In this document: piece after piece, positions 30,303 to 39,348 of the stretch
Layout: the number at the start of each line of letters is the position of its first letter
Position numbering within the stretch: position 1 is the first letter of the stretch
Source: Bacillus sp. 03113
Lineage (GTDB): Bacteria; Bacillota; Bacilli; Bacillales; Cytobacillaceae
Reading direction: 5' to 3'
Length of the DNA stretch: 64,000 bases
NCBI RefSeq assembly: GCF_006546985.1
Contig: NZ_VATK01000010.1
Span: 124,001 to 188,000, forward strand
Notes under the pieces: generated by a model
The model's input: the letters and a program-made list of their open reading frames with translations, nothing else
What the model was told of the DNA's origin: nothing
The model's database searches: none
Translations under genes and position numbers: made by a program

Positions 30303-30494
30303 ATGAGATTCTTTTGGACATTTTTCTGGACATTTCTTCTTGTTCAAATGTTAACCTACGTTATCTGCGCTATGATCGGTGCTGCTTTTGATTTTAAACT
30401 TGCCTTCATTTTAAGCGTTATCACAACAGTATTCATCTTTGTTATTTCTACTATCATTCCGAATGAACCTACTGCTAAAGACGGATTGCATTAA
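30303..30494 (+). CDS. yjzD: Small membrane protein YjzD (DUF2929)
   Basis: A 63-residue protein with two hydrophobic segments (about residues 2-25 and 30-50) and a short polar C-terminus. RFFWTFFWTFLLVQ at the start is typical of DUF2929/YjzD. AGAGGTG lies a few bases before the ATG. It is divergent from yjaU and convergent with clpB. Function unknown. Confidence 0.8.
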   Translation: MRFFWTFFWTFLLVQMLTYVICAMIGAAFDFKLAFILSVITTVFIFVISTIIPNEPTAKDGLH

Positions 30495-30523
30495 TTAGAA
30501 TCATTTTATTCAAATCAAAATGG

Positions 30524-30555
30524 TTAGGAGGGTGTCCAAAAAAGAACATCCTCCA
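30524..30555. repeat. Hairpin after yjzD
   Basis: TTAGGAGG pairs with CCTCCAA, enclosing TGTCC and GAACA. There is no U-tract, so it is a doubtful terminator. A similar GGATGTTCCAAAA motif lies at 55725 between moaA and moeA, suggesting a shared short repeat. Confidence 0.45.
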
Positions 30556-30630
30556 AGAAACACACTACATAATTTCGTTCTTGAAGTAACTGTCAACAAT
30601 CAGGCAGCTACCCTCTTTACTATCAATTCT

Positions 30631-33234
30631 TTATTTCCTTGCCGCTTGAATCATTAATTGATCATTTTCTAAACCTATCATAACATGACTATCTTCATGG
30701 ATATTACCTGCAATTATTTCCCTTGCTAGCTTAGTTTCAATATGCCGTTGGATATACCGCTTTAACGGCCGTGCTCCGTACAATGGATCAAACCCGTTTT
30801 CTGCAATATATTCCTTCGCTTCCTCCATTATGCTTAGTTGTATTTTTTGATTTGATAATCGAATTTGAAGCTCCTGCATTATTTTCAAAACAATTTCTTT
30901 GATTTCTTCTATCTGTAAAGGTTTAAAAAGGATTACTTCATCTACGCGATTAAGAAACTCTGGTCGAAAATGACCTTTTAATTGATTCATTACTTTATCT
31001 CGTGTTTCTTCGTGGATCCCGTCTGCTTCATTTCGTTCAAGAAGAAAGTTTGAGCCAATATTCGAGGTCATGATAATGACTGTATTTTTAAAGTCTACGG
31101 TTCTTCCTTGTGAATCTGTCACTCTTCCGTCATCTAGCATTTGCAGGAGTATGTTAAAAACCTCTGGATGAGCCTTTTCAATTTCATCGAGCAAAATTAC
31201 AGAATATGGTTTTCTCCTCACTGCTTCTGTTAATTGCCCACCTTCTTCATAGCCGACATATCCAGGAGGTGCACCTATCAACCTAGAAACAGCATGCTTT
31301 TCCATATACTCGGACATATCAATACGAATGATTTGTTCTTCACTGTCAAACAAGCTTTGAGCTAATGCTTTGGCTAGTTCAGTCTTTCCAACACCAGTAG
31401 GTCCAAGAAAAATAAAGGAACCAATAGGTCGATTAGGATCCTGTATTCCAGCTCTTGCCCTCAGTACAGCATCACTCACCAATTGAACAGCCTCCTCTTG
31501 ACCAACCACTCGTTCATGTAAAATTTGATCTAGATGAAGAAGCTTTTCTCTTTCTCCCTCAACTAGTTTCATCATTGGAATACCTGTCCAACGCGCGACG
31601 ATTTGGGCAATTTCATCTTCCGTAACCTCTTCTCGAAGAAGGCGTTCTCCTTTTTGATCGTTAACCTCTTGCTCGATGCTTTTTAATTCTTTCTCTAAAG
31701 CTGGAATTTTCCCATGACGTAATTCTGCTGCTTTATTTAAATCGTATTTATTTTCCGCATCCTCTAACTCTCTTCTTAATTTTTCAAGCACTTCTCTTTT
31801 CACTTGTATTTTTTGAATTCCTTCTTTTTCAAGCTGCCATTTAGCTTTCATCGCATTTGCTTTTTCTTTTAAATCAGCAAGTTCTTTTTCGAGAGTAACA
31901 AGCCTTTCCTGACTTACATCATCCTTTTCCTTCCTTAAAGCAGCTTCTTCAATTTCAAGCTGCATCACTCTTCTTGTTGCTTCATCAAGCTCTGTAGGCA
32001 TGGAATCTATTTCTGTTCGAATCATGGCACATGCCTCATCCACTAAGTCAATCGCTTTATCAGGTAAAAAACGATCAGTAATATACCGATTCGATAAAGT
32101 TGTCGCTGCTACTAAAGCACGATCATGAATATTGACACCATGATGAATTTCAAAGCGCTCTTTTAAGCCTCGCAAAATGGAAATCGTATCCTCCACATTA
32201 GGTTCAGAAACGAGTACTTGTTGAAACCTTCTTTCTAACGCTGGATCCTTTTCAATATATTTACGATGCTCATCTAAAGTTGTCGCACCAATACAGTGCA
32301 GCTCCCCTCGAGCTAACATAGGTTTAAGCATATTTCCTGCATCCATGGCCCCTTCTGTTTTACCAGCTCCTACAATTGTATGAAGCTCATCAATAAATAA
32401 AAGAATTCTCCCCTCACTCTTTTTGATTTCTTTTAATACCGCCTTTAATCGTTCCTCAAACTCTCCTCTGAATTTTGCGCCTGCAACCAATGAGCTCATG
32501 TCCAATGAGAAAATTGTTTTATCTTTTAAACCTTCTGGAACATCCTTGCGTACAATTCTTTGAGCTAATCCTTCTACGATGGCTGTCTTCCCAACTCCAG
32601 GCTCTCCAATAAGAACTGGATTATTTTTTGTTTTACGAGAAAGAATCCGAATAACATTTCTTATTTCATTATCTCGCCCAATGACTGGGTCCACTTTGCC
32701 CGAACGTACTTCAGCCACTAAATCTCGTCCATATTTTTCTAACGCCTCATAGGTCGCCTCCGGATTTTGCGTCGTCACTCTTTGATCCCCCCGTATCTCT
32801 ATTACTGCTTTAAACAACTGCTTTTTTTCAATTCCATGTTGAGAAAGTGTAGTCGACAGGAATGAGTCTTTTTCAGAAATTGCTGCCAGCATTAGATGCT
32901 CAACTGACACATATTCATCCTTTAGATTTTTCATTTCTACTTCTGCATTAGCTAAGATCCTTTGCAATCGATTTGTGATATAAAGCTTTCCTTGTTCTAT
33001 TCCGCTACCTGATACTTTTGGTTTTTTATCTATTGCTTCTTTTAATTTTTGTAAAAAATCACTTGTTGATAATCCTAGTTTATTTAAAATGGATGCGACA
33101 AGATTATTCTCCTGATCAAGTAAAGCCATAAAAACATGTACATCATCAATTTCTTGATGCTGCTCTCGTGTTGCAATGGTCTGAGCATTCATTAACGCTT
33201 CTTGTACCCGTTCAGTCATTCGGTTTAAATCCAT
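30631..33234 (-). CDS. clpB: ATP-dependent chaperone ClpB
   Basis: An 867-residue Hsp104-class [12 protein letters not shown]. Order of parts: Clp-N repeats (1-145), AAA+ module 1 with [13 protein letters not shown] (near 204) and LFIDELHTI, the coiled-coil middle domain (about 400-525), and AAA+ module 2 with [13 protein letters not shown] (near 600) and [11 protein letters not shown]. It resolves aggregates with DnaK. The ATG has AAAGGAG eight bases upstream. A CtsR operator overlaps its promoter. B. subtilis lacks clpB here, but Bacillus cereus-type genomes carry it at this site. Confidence 0.95.
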   Translation of the reverse strand: MDLNRMTERVQEALMNAQTIATREQHQEIDDVHVFMALLDQENNLVASILNKLGLSTSDFLQKLKEAIDKKPKVSGSGIEQGKLYITNRLQRILANAEVEMKNLKDEYVSVEHLMLAAISEKDSFLSTTLSQHGIEKKQLFKAVIEIRGDQRVTTQNPEATYEALEKYGRDLVAEVRSGKVDPVIGRDNEIRNVIRILSRKTKNNPVLIGEPGVGKTAIVEGLAQRIVRKDVPEGLKDKTIFSLDMSSLVAGAKFRGEFEERLKAVLKEIKKSEGRILLFIDELHTIVGAGKTEGAMDAGNMLKPMLARGELHCIGATTLDEHRKYIEKDPALERRFQQVLVSEPNVEDTISILRGLKERFEIHHGVNIHDRALVAATTLSNRYITDRFLPDKAIDLVDEACAMIRTEIDSMPTELDEATRRVMQLEIEEAALRKEKDDVSQERLVTLEKELADLKEKANAMKAKWQLEKEGIQKIQVKREVLEKLRRELEDAENKYDLNKAAELRHGKIPALEKELKSIEQEVNDQKGERLLREEVTEDEIAQIVARWTGIPMMKLVEGEREKLLHLDQILHERVVGQEEAVQLVSDAVLRARAGIQDPNRPIGSFIFLGPTGVGKTELAKALAQSLFDSEEQIIRIDMSEYMEKHAVSRLIGAPPGYVGYEEGGQLTEAVRRKPYSVILLDEIEKAHPEVFNILLQMLDDGRVTDSQGRTVDFKNTVIIMTSNIGSNFLLERNEADGIHEETRDKVMNQLKGHFRPEFLNRVDEVILFKPLQIEEIKEIVLKIMQELQIRLSNQKIQLSIMEEAKEYIAENGFDPLYGARPLKRYIQRHIETKLAREIIAGNIHEDSHVMIGLENDQLMIQAARK

Positions 33235-33246
33235 AGACGCCACTCC

Positions 33247-33301
33247 TTTGACCTTTTTTGACCTTCTAATTTTATTATAAGCCAAATTTTTCATATGTAA
33301 A
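33247..33301 (-). promoter_or_regulatory. CtsR operator and promoter of clpB
   Basis: On the minus strand -35 TTTACA (33296-33301), a 16-base spacer and -10 TATAAT (33274-33279) are followed by GGTCAAAAAAGGTCAAA (33247-33263). This is a perfect CtsR heptad direct repeat (GGTCAAA-N3-GGTCAAA) placed over the transcription start. It predicts heat- and stress-inducible clpB. Confidence 0.92.
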
Positions 33302-33350
33302 GCCATCCTAATTAGGATGGCTAATGCAACAGGACCTTATAATTTTTCAA

Positions 33351-33530
33351 TTATGGTTTTCTTTGATATGTCCAAATTCGATTTTCATTTTCCGTTTCCG
33401 GGAAAGAATCTCCTGCTTTTAATTTAATTTTTCTAGGATTTTTCACATTATCTCCAGTTTCACCAACCTCGACATAAAATCCATTATTCGGTGCTTTTTG
33501 ACCGGAACGAAATTGCCTGCTTTGTCCCAC
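33351..33530 (-). CDS. yjzC: YjzC family protein
   Basis: A 59-residue basic protein recognised as YjzC (GQSRQFRSGQKAPNNGFY ... WTYQRKP). Start chosen at GTG, eight bases after AAGGAGG; this gives the family's usual length, although the frame is open 20 codons further upstream. Function unknown. It lies between carB and clpB; argF and other genes that may sit between carB and yjzC in relatives are absent. Confidence 0.85.
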   Translation of the reverse strand: MGQSRQFRSGQKAPNNGFYVEVGETGDNVKNPRKIKLKAGDSFPETENENRIWTYQRKP

Positions 33531-33720
33531 TGTGTGTCCCTCCTTGACTTTAAGGTTCACCGTTATTATTTCCGTTTCAGACATAGACATGATGGTAATT
33601 ATTACCGGATATTTGGTGGATGCTTTTGACTTGAATATAGACGGTTTACGTATAATTCTGACTGATTTACTTTAATGGTAAACGTTTTCACCCATTATGA
33701 CTAATTTGCTATTTCCAAGA

Positions 33721-33756
33721 CACAAAAATCCAGCCTTTTTGGGCTGGATTTTTGTG
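33721..33756 (-). terminator. Terminator of carAB
   Basis: A 15-bp stem (CACAAAAATCCAGCC and its complement) begins at the base next to the carB stop codon; the leftward strand ends in a T-rich arm (ATTTTTGTG). This terminator directly after carB means argF is not read from the same transcript. Confidence 0.85.
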
Positions 33757-36700
33757 TTAATTAATTAATACTTTATTCAAGTTATGCCAATCATTAATCG
33801 ATTGTACAGTGAAGTCAGTTGCTTCAAAGGATTTAACAAAAGCTTCTAAGCTTTCTTTTTGTGTAAATGTTATAACACGATTTCTTGTTGCTAATTCTCT
33901 AAGCTTTTGATCTTCAGCAGAATCTCCTTCATTAAAAAACGCTACCGTTTCCTTTTCAGCTAACTTGCTTTCAATTTGATCTGTTAAGTACACGTGTAGA
34001 CCCAATTTTTTAGCATGATCAATTAAATCACTGAAATCTTCCTTACTTGATATCACGATTTGTTTTTGCACTGTTTCCTTTTTCTGTAGAGCTGGATGGA
34101 ATACCTTTTTTAAAGCTTCTGCATAATCATCAGATAAAGAGATCCCTTCACCTGTTGATCTCATTTCTGGGCTTAGCTTAGAATCTAAGCCTTTTAATGC
34201 ATAATTCGAAAAAACCGGATATTTTATGCAGGTAAATGGAACTTTTTCATAAAGACCTTTTTCTTCATCGGCTAAAGCATATTTCCCAAGCAATATTTTT
34301 GTCGCAATTTGTACGAGAGGTACTCCTGTAACCTTGCTGACAATCGGAACTGTACGGCTGGCTCTTGGATTTACCTCAAGTAAATACACTTGATCTCCAT
34401 TTACAATATATTGAATGTTCATTAAACCTTTATAATTAATTTTACGAACAATTTTTTGTGCATAATCAAGCATTTTTTCTTCTGCTATTTTTGATAGATC
34501 CTTAGCAGGCAATATAGATAAACTGTCACCAGAATGGACGCCTGTTTTTTCGATATGCTCCATAATAGCTGGCACGCAAATATCATGACCGTCAGCAGCC
34601 ACATCTAACTCCGCCTCTGAAGCATATAAAAATTGGTCTGCTAAAACAGGATAAGGAATGTCATTCGTTTTCATAAAGTGTTCTAGCTCTTTATCGTTAT
34701 CAATTCGCTGCATGCCTTTTCCGCCTATAACATAGGATGGTCTAATTAATACAGGGTATCCTAATTTTTGCACCGATTTGATTAGTTGCTCATCGTTTTC
34801 TACAATGTCACCATCGATATGCGGGATGTCTAATTCATCTAGCAGTTTGTAGAAAAGATCACGGTCTTCTAATAGATCGATCGTATGGGAATTGGTTCCT
34901 AAAATCGTCACACCGTATTCTTCTAATTCCTTCGCAAGATTTAATGCCGTTTGTCCACCTAATTGAACGATGACATCCTGAATATTTTCAGATTCAATAA
35001 CATTCATAATATCTTCAACCGTTAACGGTTCAAAATAGAGTCGATCTGCAGTTGCAAAGTCTGTACTTACCGTTTCAGGATTATTATTGATAATAATCGT
35101 TTCAATATTTTCTTTTTTCAACCCAAACACACCGTGTACAGAGCAATAATCAAACTCAATTCCTTGTCCTATTCGAATCGGTCCGCTTCCGATGACAAGT
35201 ACCTTTTGCTTATCACTAGGGGTTTGCTCGTTTTCGCCGTAATAGCTTGAATAGTAGTAATTTGTTTTTGCTTCAAATTCAGCAGCACAAGTATCTACCA
35301 TTTTGTAAACAGGCAAAATTCCAAGCTCTTTTCTTTTGTCACGAACAGACTTTGCCGTTTCTCCCCATTGCTTCGCTAAAAATGCATCACTAAAGCCTTT
35401 TTCCTTCCACTCTTGAAGCTGAGACTTCGATGCCGTTTCAAGGCTTTCGTGAGAAATTTCTTTTTCTAATTGAATGAGATTCTGGAAGCTTGTTAAGAAA
35501 AATAAGTCAATCTTTGTTTTTTCATGAATATCAAGGATAGAGGTCCCTCTTCTAATTAGCTCCATGATAACAAAAAAGCGTTCATCCGATTGCTCAAGCA
35601 TTAAATTGAATAATTGCGCATCCGTTTTTTCAGAAAAACCTGGTTTGATTAAGTCATTGACATTAATTTCCAAGGAGTGGATCGCTTTTAATAGTGCTCT
35701 TTCCATATTACGATCGATACCCATTACCTCTCCAGTTGCTTTCATTTGAGTACCTAGCTTACGATTCAATCCGGTAAACTTGTCAAATGGCCACTTAGGG
35801 AATTTTGCAACAACATAATCTAATGCAGGCTCGAAGCTGGCAAATGTATCACCCGTTACAGGATTAATGATTTCGTTTAATGAATAGCCAACTGCAATTT
35901 TTGCTGCCATTCTTGCAATTGGATAACCCGTTGCTTTTGATGCTAAAGCAGATGAACGGCTTACCCTTGGATTTACTTCAATTAAATAATAGTTTTTGCT
36001 ATTTGGATCTAAAGCAAATTGAATATTACAGCCCCCAACAATTTCAAGCGCAGAAATTATTTTTATAGAAGCGGCACGCAGCATTTGATACTCTTCATCT
36101 GTTAATGTTTGTGATGGAGCAATGACAATCGAATCACCTGTATGTACTCCGACTGGATCAATATTTTCCATATTACAAATCGTAATACACGTATTCATTG
36201 CATCTCGCATTACTTCGTATTCAATTTCCTTATATCCAGCAATACTTTTTTCTACTAAGCATTGATGAATGGCACTTTCCTTAAGACCACCCGATACGAG
36301 CTTAATAAAATCTTCTTCATTATGAGCTATTCCTCCGCCTGTTCCACCCAAGGTGTATGCAGGACGTACAATGATCGGATAGCCAATTTCTTTTGCAAAT
36401 TCAAGTGCTTCGTCTACTTGATGTACGATCTTGCTATCAGGAACCGGCTCGTCTAATTGATACATTAATTCACGGAAAAGCTCACGATCCTCGCCTTTTT
36501 TAATGGATTCAATGGAGGTTCCAAGTAGCTTAACATTGTATTTATCTAAAATGCCATGTTCATGTAATTGAAAGGCAAGATTTAAACCAGTTTGTCCACC
36601 TAATGTTGCAAGCAGCCCATCTGGCTTTTCCTTTTGAATAATCTTTTCTAATGTATCTACGGTCAACGGTTCAAAATAGATGGCGTCAGCAAAGCTCTCG

Positions 36701-36870
36701 TCAGTCATGATGGTTGCTGGATTATTATTCACAAGAATAACCTTGTAGCCTTCTTCTTTTAAAACCATACAAGCTTGTGTACCTGCGTAGTCAAATTCTG
36801 CTGCTTGCCCAATAACAATGGGACCAGAACCAATTACTAATATGGATTTAATACTTGTGTCTTTAGGCAT
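33757..36870 (-). CDS. carB: Carbamoyl-phosphate synthase large subunit
   Basis: A 1037-residue subunit that makes carbamoyl phosphate from bicarbonate, ammonia and ATP. Two homologous ATP-grasp halves are seen, each starting with a VLVIGSGPI(V/R)IGQ motif (near residues 10 and 550), and an MGS-like C-terminal regulatory domain. The start ATG lies inside the end of carA, giving an eight-base overlap and coupled translation. Its position next to a separated arg cluster suggests the arginine-linked enzyme, as opposed to a pyr-operon copy. Confidence 0.94.
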   Translation of the reverse strand: MPKDTSIKSILVIGSGPIVIGQAAEFDYAGTQACMVLKEEGYKVILVNNNPATIMTDESFADAIYFEPLTVDTLEKIIQKEKPDGLLATLGGQTGLNLAFQLHEHGILDKYNVKLLGTSIESIKKGEDRELFRELMYQLDEPVPDSKIVHQVDEALEFAKEIGYPIIVRPAYTLGGTGGGIAHNEEDFIKLVSGGLKESAIHQCLVEKSIAGYKEIEYEVMRDAMNTCITICNMENIDPVGVHTGDSIVIAPSQTLTDEEYQMLRAASIKIISALEIVGGCNIQFALDPNSKNYYLIEVNPRVSRSSALASKATGYPIARMAAKIAVGYSLNEIINPVTGDTFASFEPALDYVVAKFPKWPFDKFTGLNRKLGTQMKATGEVMGIDRNMERALLKAIHSLEINVNDLIKPGFSEKTDAQLFNLMLEQSDERFFVIMELIRRGTSILDIHEKTKIDLFFLTSFQNLIQLEKEISHESLETASKSQLQEWKEKGFSDAFLAKQWGETAKSVRDKRKELGILPVYKMVDTCAAEFEAKTNYYYSSYYGENEQTPSDKQKVLVIGSGPIRIGQGIEFDYCSVHGVFGLKKENIETIIINNNPETVSTDFATADRLYFEPLTVEDIMNVIESENIQDVIVQLGGQTALNLAKELEEYGVTILGTNSHTIDLLEDRDLFYKLLDELDIPHIDGDIVENDEQLIKSVQKLGYPVLIRPSYVIGGKGMQRIDNDKELEHFMKTNDIPYPVLADQFLYASEAELDVAADGHDICVPAIMEHIEKTGVHSGDSLSILPAKDLSKIAEEKMLDYAQKIVRKINYKGLMNIQYIVNGDQVYLLEVNPRASRTVPIVSKVTGVPLVQIATKILLGKYALADEEKGLYEKVPFTCIKYPVFSNYALKGLDSKLSPEMRSTGEGISLSDDYAEALKKVFHPALQKKETVQKQIVISSKEDFSDLIDHAKKLGLHVYLTDQIESKLAEKETVAFFNEGDSAEDQKLRELATRNRVITFTQKESLEAFVKSFEATDFTVQSINDWHNLNKVLIN

Positions 36871-37945
36871 ATGCGAAAACTCTCCCATTATTAGCTTTTA
36901 CTGCTTCAATAAATTCTTCGAAAATGTAATCCCCTTCTTCAGGACCAGGATTAGCTTCAGGATGGAATTGAACCGTTTGTACAGGATAAAGTTCATGTGT
37001 CAGTCCTTCAACAGAACGATCATGTAAATTAATAAATCTTGTTTTTAGCCCTGTGCCTTCGAGACTCTCTTCATCAACCACATAGCTGTGATTTTGTGAT
37101 GACATAAAAACCTTTGAATGGTTAATATCCATTACAGGATGATTCGCTCCTCGATGACCAAACGATAATTTTTTTGTATTGCCGCCCATTGCAAGCGCTG
37201 CGAGCTGATGGCCTAAGCAAATCCCTAATGTCGGATAGCTCATGATTAATTTTTTTACAGTAGGTAAAATGTGCTCAATATCCTTTGGATCTCCAGGACC
37301 ATTGGATAACAAAATTCCGTCTGGGTTTAACGCTTTGATGTCATTAAAGCTTGTATCATACGGAACGACTGTTACTTTACAATTTCTTTTTAGCAAAGCA
37401 TATAAAATAGAGTCTTTCTTTCCATAATCCATTAAAGCAATATGCCATTCTCCATCCCCATGCGTTTCAAGAGAAGAAGTTGTAACTTTTGATACTTTTT
37501 CATCCAATAAAGATTCAAGAGAACTAACTGTAGAATCCGCACTGTTCGAAATCACAGCTGGCATTGAACCTTTACTGCGAATTTTTTTCACCACTGCTCT
37601 CGTATCAATATGGCTTAAAAGAGGAATGTTCCATTTTTGTAAGTATTCAACCAACGAATATTGTGATTGATAGTGAAACGCATTTTGCTTCGCTTCATAC
37701 ACAATAACACCCGCAACATGTGGTTTCTTACTCTCAAAATCATGCTCATTTATACCGTAATTCCCAATTAAAGGGTAAGTAAAAACTATAATTTGATCCT
37801 TATACGATGGATCCGTTAAAACTTCTTGATAGCCCGTCATACCAGTAAAAAAGACAATTTCGCCTGAGATTTCTGTGTGTGGGACTTGTGTGAGTAATTT
37901 TCCTTTATAAAGATCTCCACTTTCTAAGTGTAAGTATCCTTCCAT
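36863..37945 (-). CDS. carA: Carbamoyl-phosphate synthase small subunit
   Basis: A 360-residue glutamine amidotransferase subunit that feeds ammonia to CarB. The class I triad is present: nucleophile in LGICLGHQLAALA and His/Glu in VQFHPEANPGPE. ATG follows GAGGTG with six bases between. In B. subtilis this gene follows argD directly; here 10 kb of nitrate genes lie between. A weak ARG-box-like sequence is upstream. Confidence 0.94.
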   Translation of the reverse strand: MEGYLHLESGDLYKGKLLTQVPHTEISGEIVFFTGMTGYQEVLTDPSYKDQIIVFTYPLIGNYGINEHDFESKKPHVAGVIVYEAKQNAFHYQSQYSLVEYLQKWNIPLLSHIDTRAVVKKIRSKGSMPAVISNSADSTVSSLESLLDEKVSKVTTSSLETHGDGEWHIALMDYGKKDSILYALLKRNCKVTVVPYDTSFNDIKALNPDGILLSNGPGDPKDIEHILPTVKKLIMSYPTLGICLGHQLAALAMGGNTKKLSFGHRGANHPVMDINHSKVFMSSQNHSYVVDEESLEGTGLKTRFINLHDRSVEGLTHELYPVQTVQFHPEANPGPEEGDYIFEEFIEAVKANNGRVFAYA

Positions 37946-37988
37946 TTTGCACACCTCTTAATTTAGAACGTATATTTATTTCTTAATT

Positions 37989-38002
37989 CTAATATTTATG
38001 CA
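37989..38002 (-). promoter_or_regulatory. Candidate ARG box upstream of carA
   Basis: The minus strand reads TGCATAAATATTAG, 11 of 14 positions in common with the ARG-box core TGAATAWWWATTCA bound by ArgR/AhrC. It lies about 45 bases before the carA start. A+T-rich background makes chance matches common. Confidence 0.3.
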
Positions 38003-38083
38003 TTTATTTGTAAAGATAAAAAAATCATGTACCTATCCTCTTTTCAATATTGTCACTATAAATATCTTCTTCTTTAGCGTAAA

Positions 38084-38125
38084 ATGGCACATTCGTTTGA
38101 AATAAAATTCATTCGAATGTGCCAT
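38084..38125 (-). terminator. Terminator of the nas operon
   Basis: A 12-bp stem (ATGGCACATTCG and its complement) with a long loop, followed leftward by TTTTACG, 35 bases beyond the sumT stop. Confidence 0.78.
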
Positions 38126-38159
38126 TATTAATATTATAAATTAAAGAGAAGGAATTACA

Positions 38160-38948
38160 TTAAATCAAGACTCCGTTGTCATGGATGTAATTTTCTTTTT
38201 GGGATTGCTCAAACCATTTTATTTTTTCACGCAATTTGACAACCTCTCCAACAAGGATCATACACGGATTCTCAATATTTTTATCTTTTATATCCTCAAG
38301 TACTTCACCTAAAGTACTAATGCATATTTGTTGATCACTTAACGTTCCCCATTGAATAAGCGCTACGGGTGTATTTGCATTTTTCCCAAAGAACAATAGC
38401 TTTTCTTGAATATACGGAAGATTAGATACACCCATGTAGATGGCGATCGTATCAATTCCTTTCGCTAAATATTCCCATTGGATGTTGTCTTCTTCACCAT
38501 TTTTTCGATGCCCAGTCACGACTGCAAAAGACGAAGCATAATCACGATGGGTAACAGGAATCCCTGCATAGGCAGGTGCGGCAATTCCAGAAGTAATACC
38601 AGGAACAATTTCAAATGGAATCCCATGGCTTGCAAGAGCTTCAGCTTCTTCTCCCCCTCTTCCGAAAACAAAAGGGTCTCCACCTTTTAAGCGAGCAATG
38701 CTTTTCCCTTGTAAAGATTTTTCAATTAATAATTGATGAATAGCTTCTTGAGGAAAGCAATGGTTCCCTGGAGCTTTACCACAGTATATGAGTTCAGATT
38801 GCGGATTCCTGTATTTTAACAATTCAGGATTCACTAATCGATCATATAAAATAACATCAGCTGAAGCAAGACATTTAGTGGCCTTGACTGTAATTAAGTC
38901 AGGATCACCAGGACCGGCACCAACGATATAAACTTTTCCCTTTTCCAT
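38160..38948 (-). CDS. nasF: Uroporphyrinogen-III C-methyltransferase (SumT, NasF-type)
   Basis: A 262-residue SAM-dependent methyltransferase that makes precorrin-2, precursor of the sirohaem used by nitrite reductase. Family motifs are VGAGPGDPDLIT at the start, LKGGDPFVFGRGGEEAE in the middle and VPGITSGIAAPAYAGIP. ATG follows GAGGAG. Last gene of the nitrite reductase operon, 28 bases after nasE. It is a monofunctional SumT; no ferrochelatase domain is attached. Confidence 0.92.
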   Translation of the reverse strand: MEKGKVYIVGAGPGDPDLITVKATKCLASADVILYDRLVNPELLKYRNPQSELIYCGKAPGNHCFPQEAIHQLLIEKSLQGKSIARLKGGDPFVFGRGGEEAEALASHGIPFEIVPGITSGIAAPAYAGIPVTHRDYASSFAVVTGHRKNGEEDNIQWEYLAKGIDTIAIYMGVSNLPYIQEKLLFFGKNANTPVALIQWGTLSDQQICISTLGEVLEDIKDKNIENPCMILVGEVVKLREKIKWFEQSQKENYIHDNGVLI

Positions 38949-38976
38949 CGCTTTCTCCTCTTCATTTTTTATCGAA

Positions 38977-39303
38977 TTAGCTTTCAATATGAAGATAAAC
39001 TTCTTCACCTTCTACAGATGTCTTGTATGTTTTTACGCATCCAGTATCAGGTTCTTGGACCTTCCCATCATGTAAACAGATTTTCCAATCATGCATCGGG
39101 CAAAACACAAATTCTCCGCTTACGATCCCTTCTGCAAGAACACCGCCTTTATGTGGACAACGATTTTCTATCGCACGGATACTGCCATTAGATAATCTAA
39201 AAACAGCAACTTCAGTTTCTCCAACACGCAAAGTCTTTCCTAAACGCTCCGGCAAATCATGAACATGACCGATAAATACTTTAGATATACTTTTATTTAC
39301 CAT
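38977..39303 (-). CDS. nasE: Nitrite reductase small subunit, Rieske-type
   Basis: A 108-residue Rieske-fold small subunit of NADH-nitrite reductase. The [2Fe-2S] ligands are visible as CPHKGG and CPMHDW. It donates to or stabilises the large subunit NasD. It lies 45 bases after nasD and 28 before the sumT start. Confidence 0.92.
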   Translation of the reverse strand: MVNKSISKVFIGHVHDLPERLGKTLRVGETEVAVFRLSNGSIRAIENRCPHKGGVLAEGIVSGEFVFCPMHDWKICLHDGKVQEPDTGCVKTYKTSVEGEEVYLHIES

Positions 39304-39348
39304 GAGATGATTTCCTCCTCAATATTTACTTTCTCTTATATTTTTCAA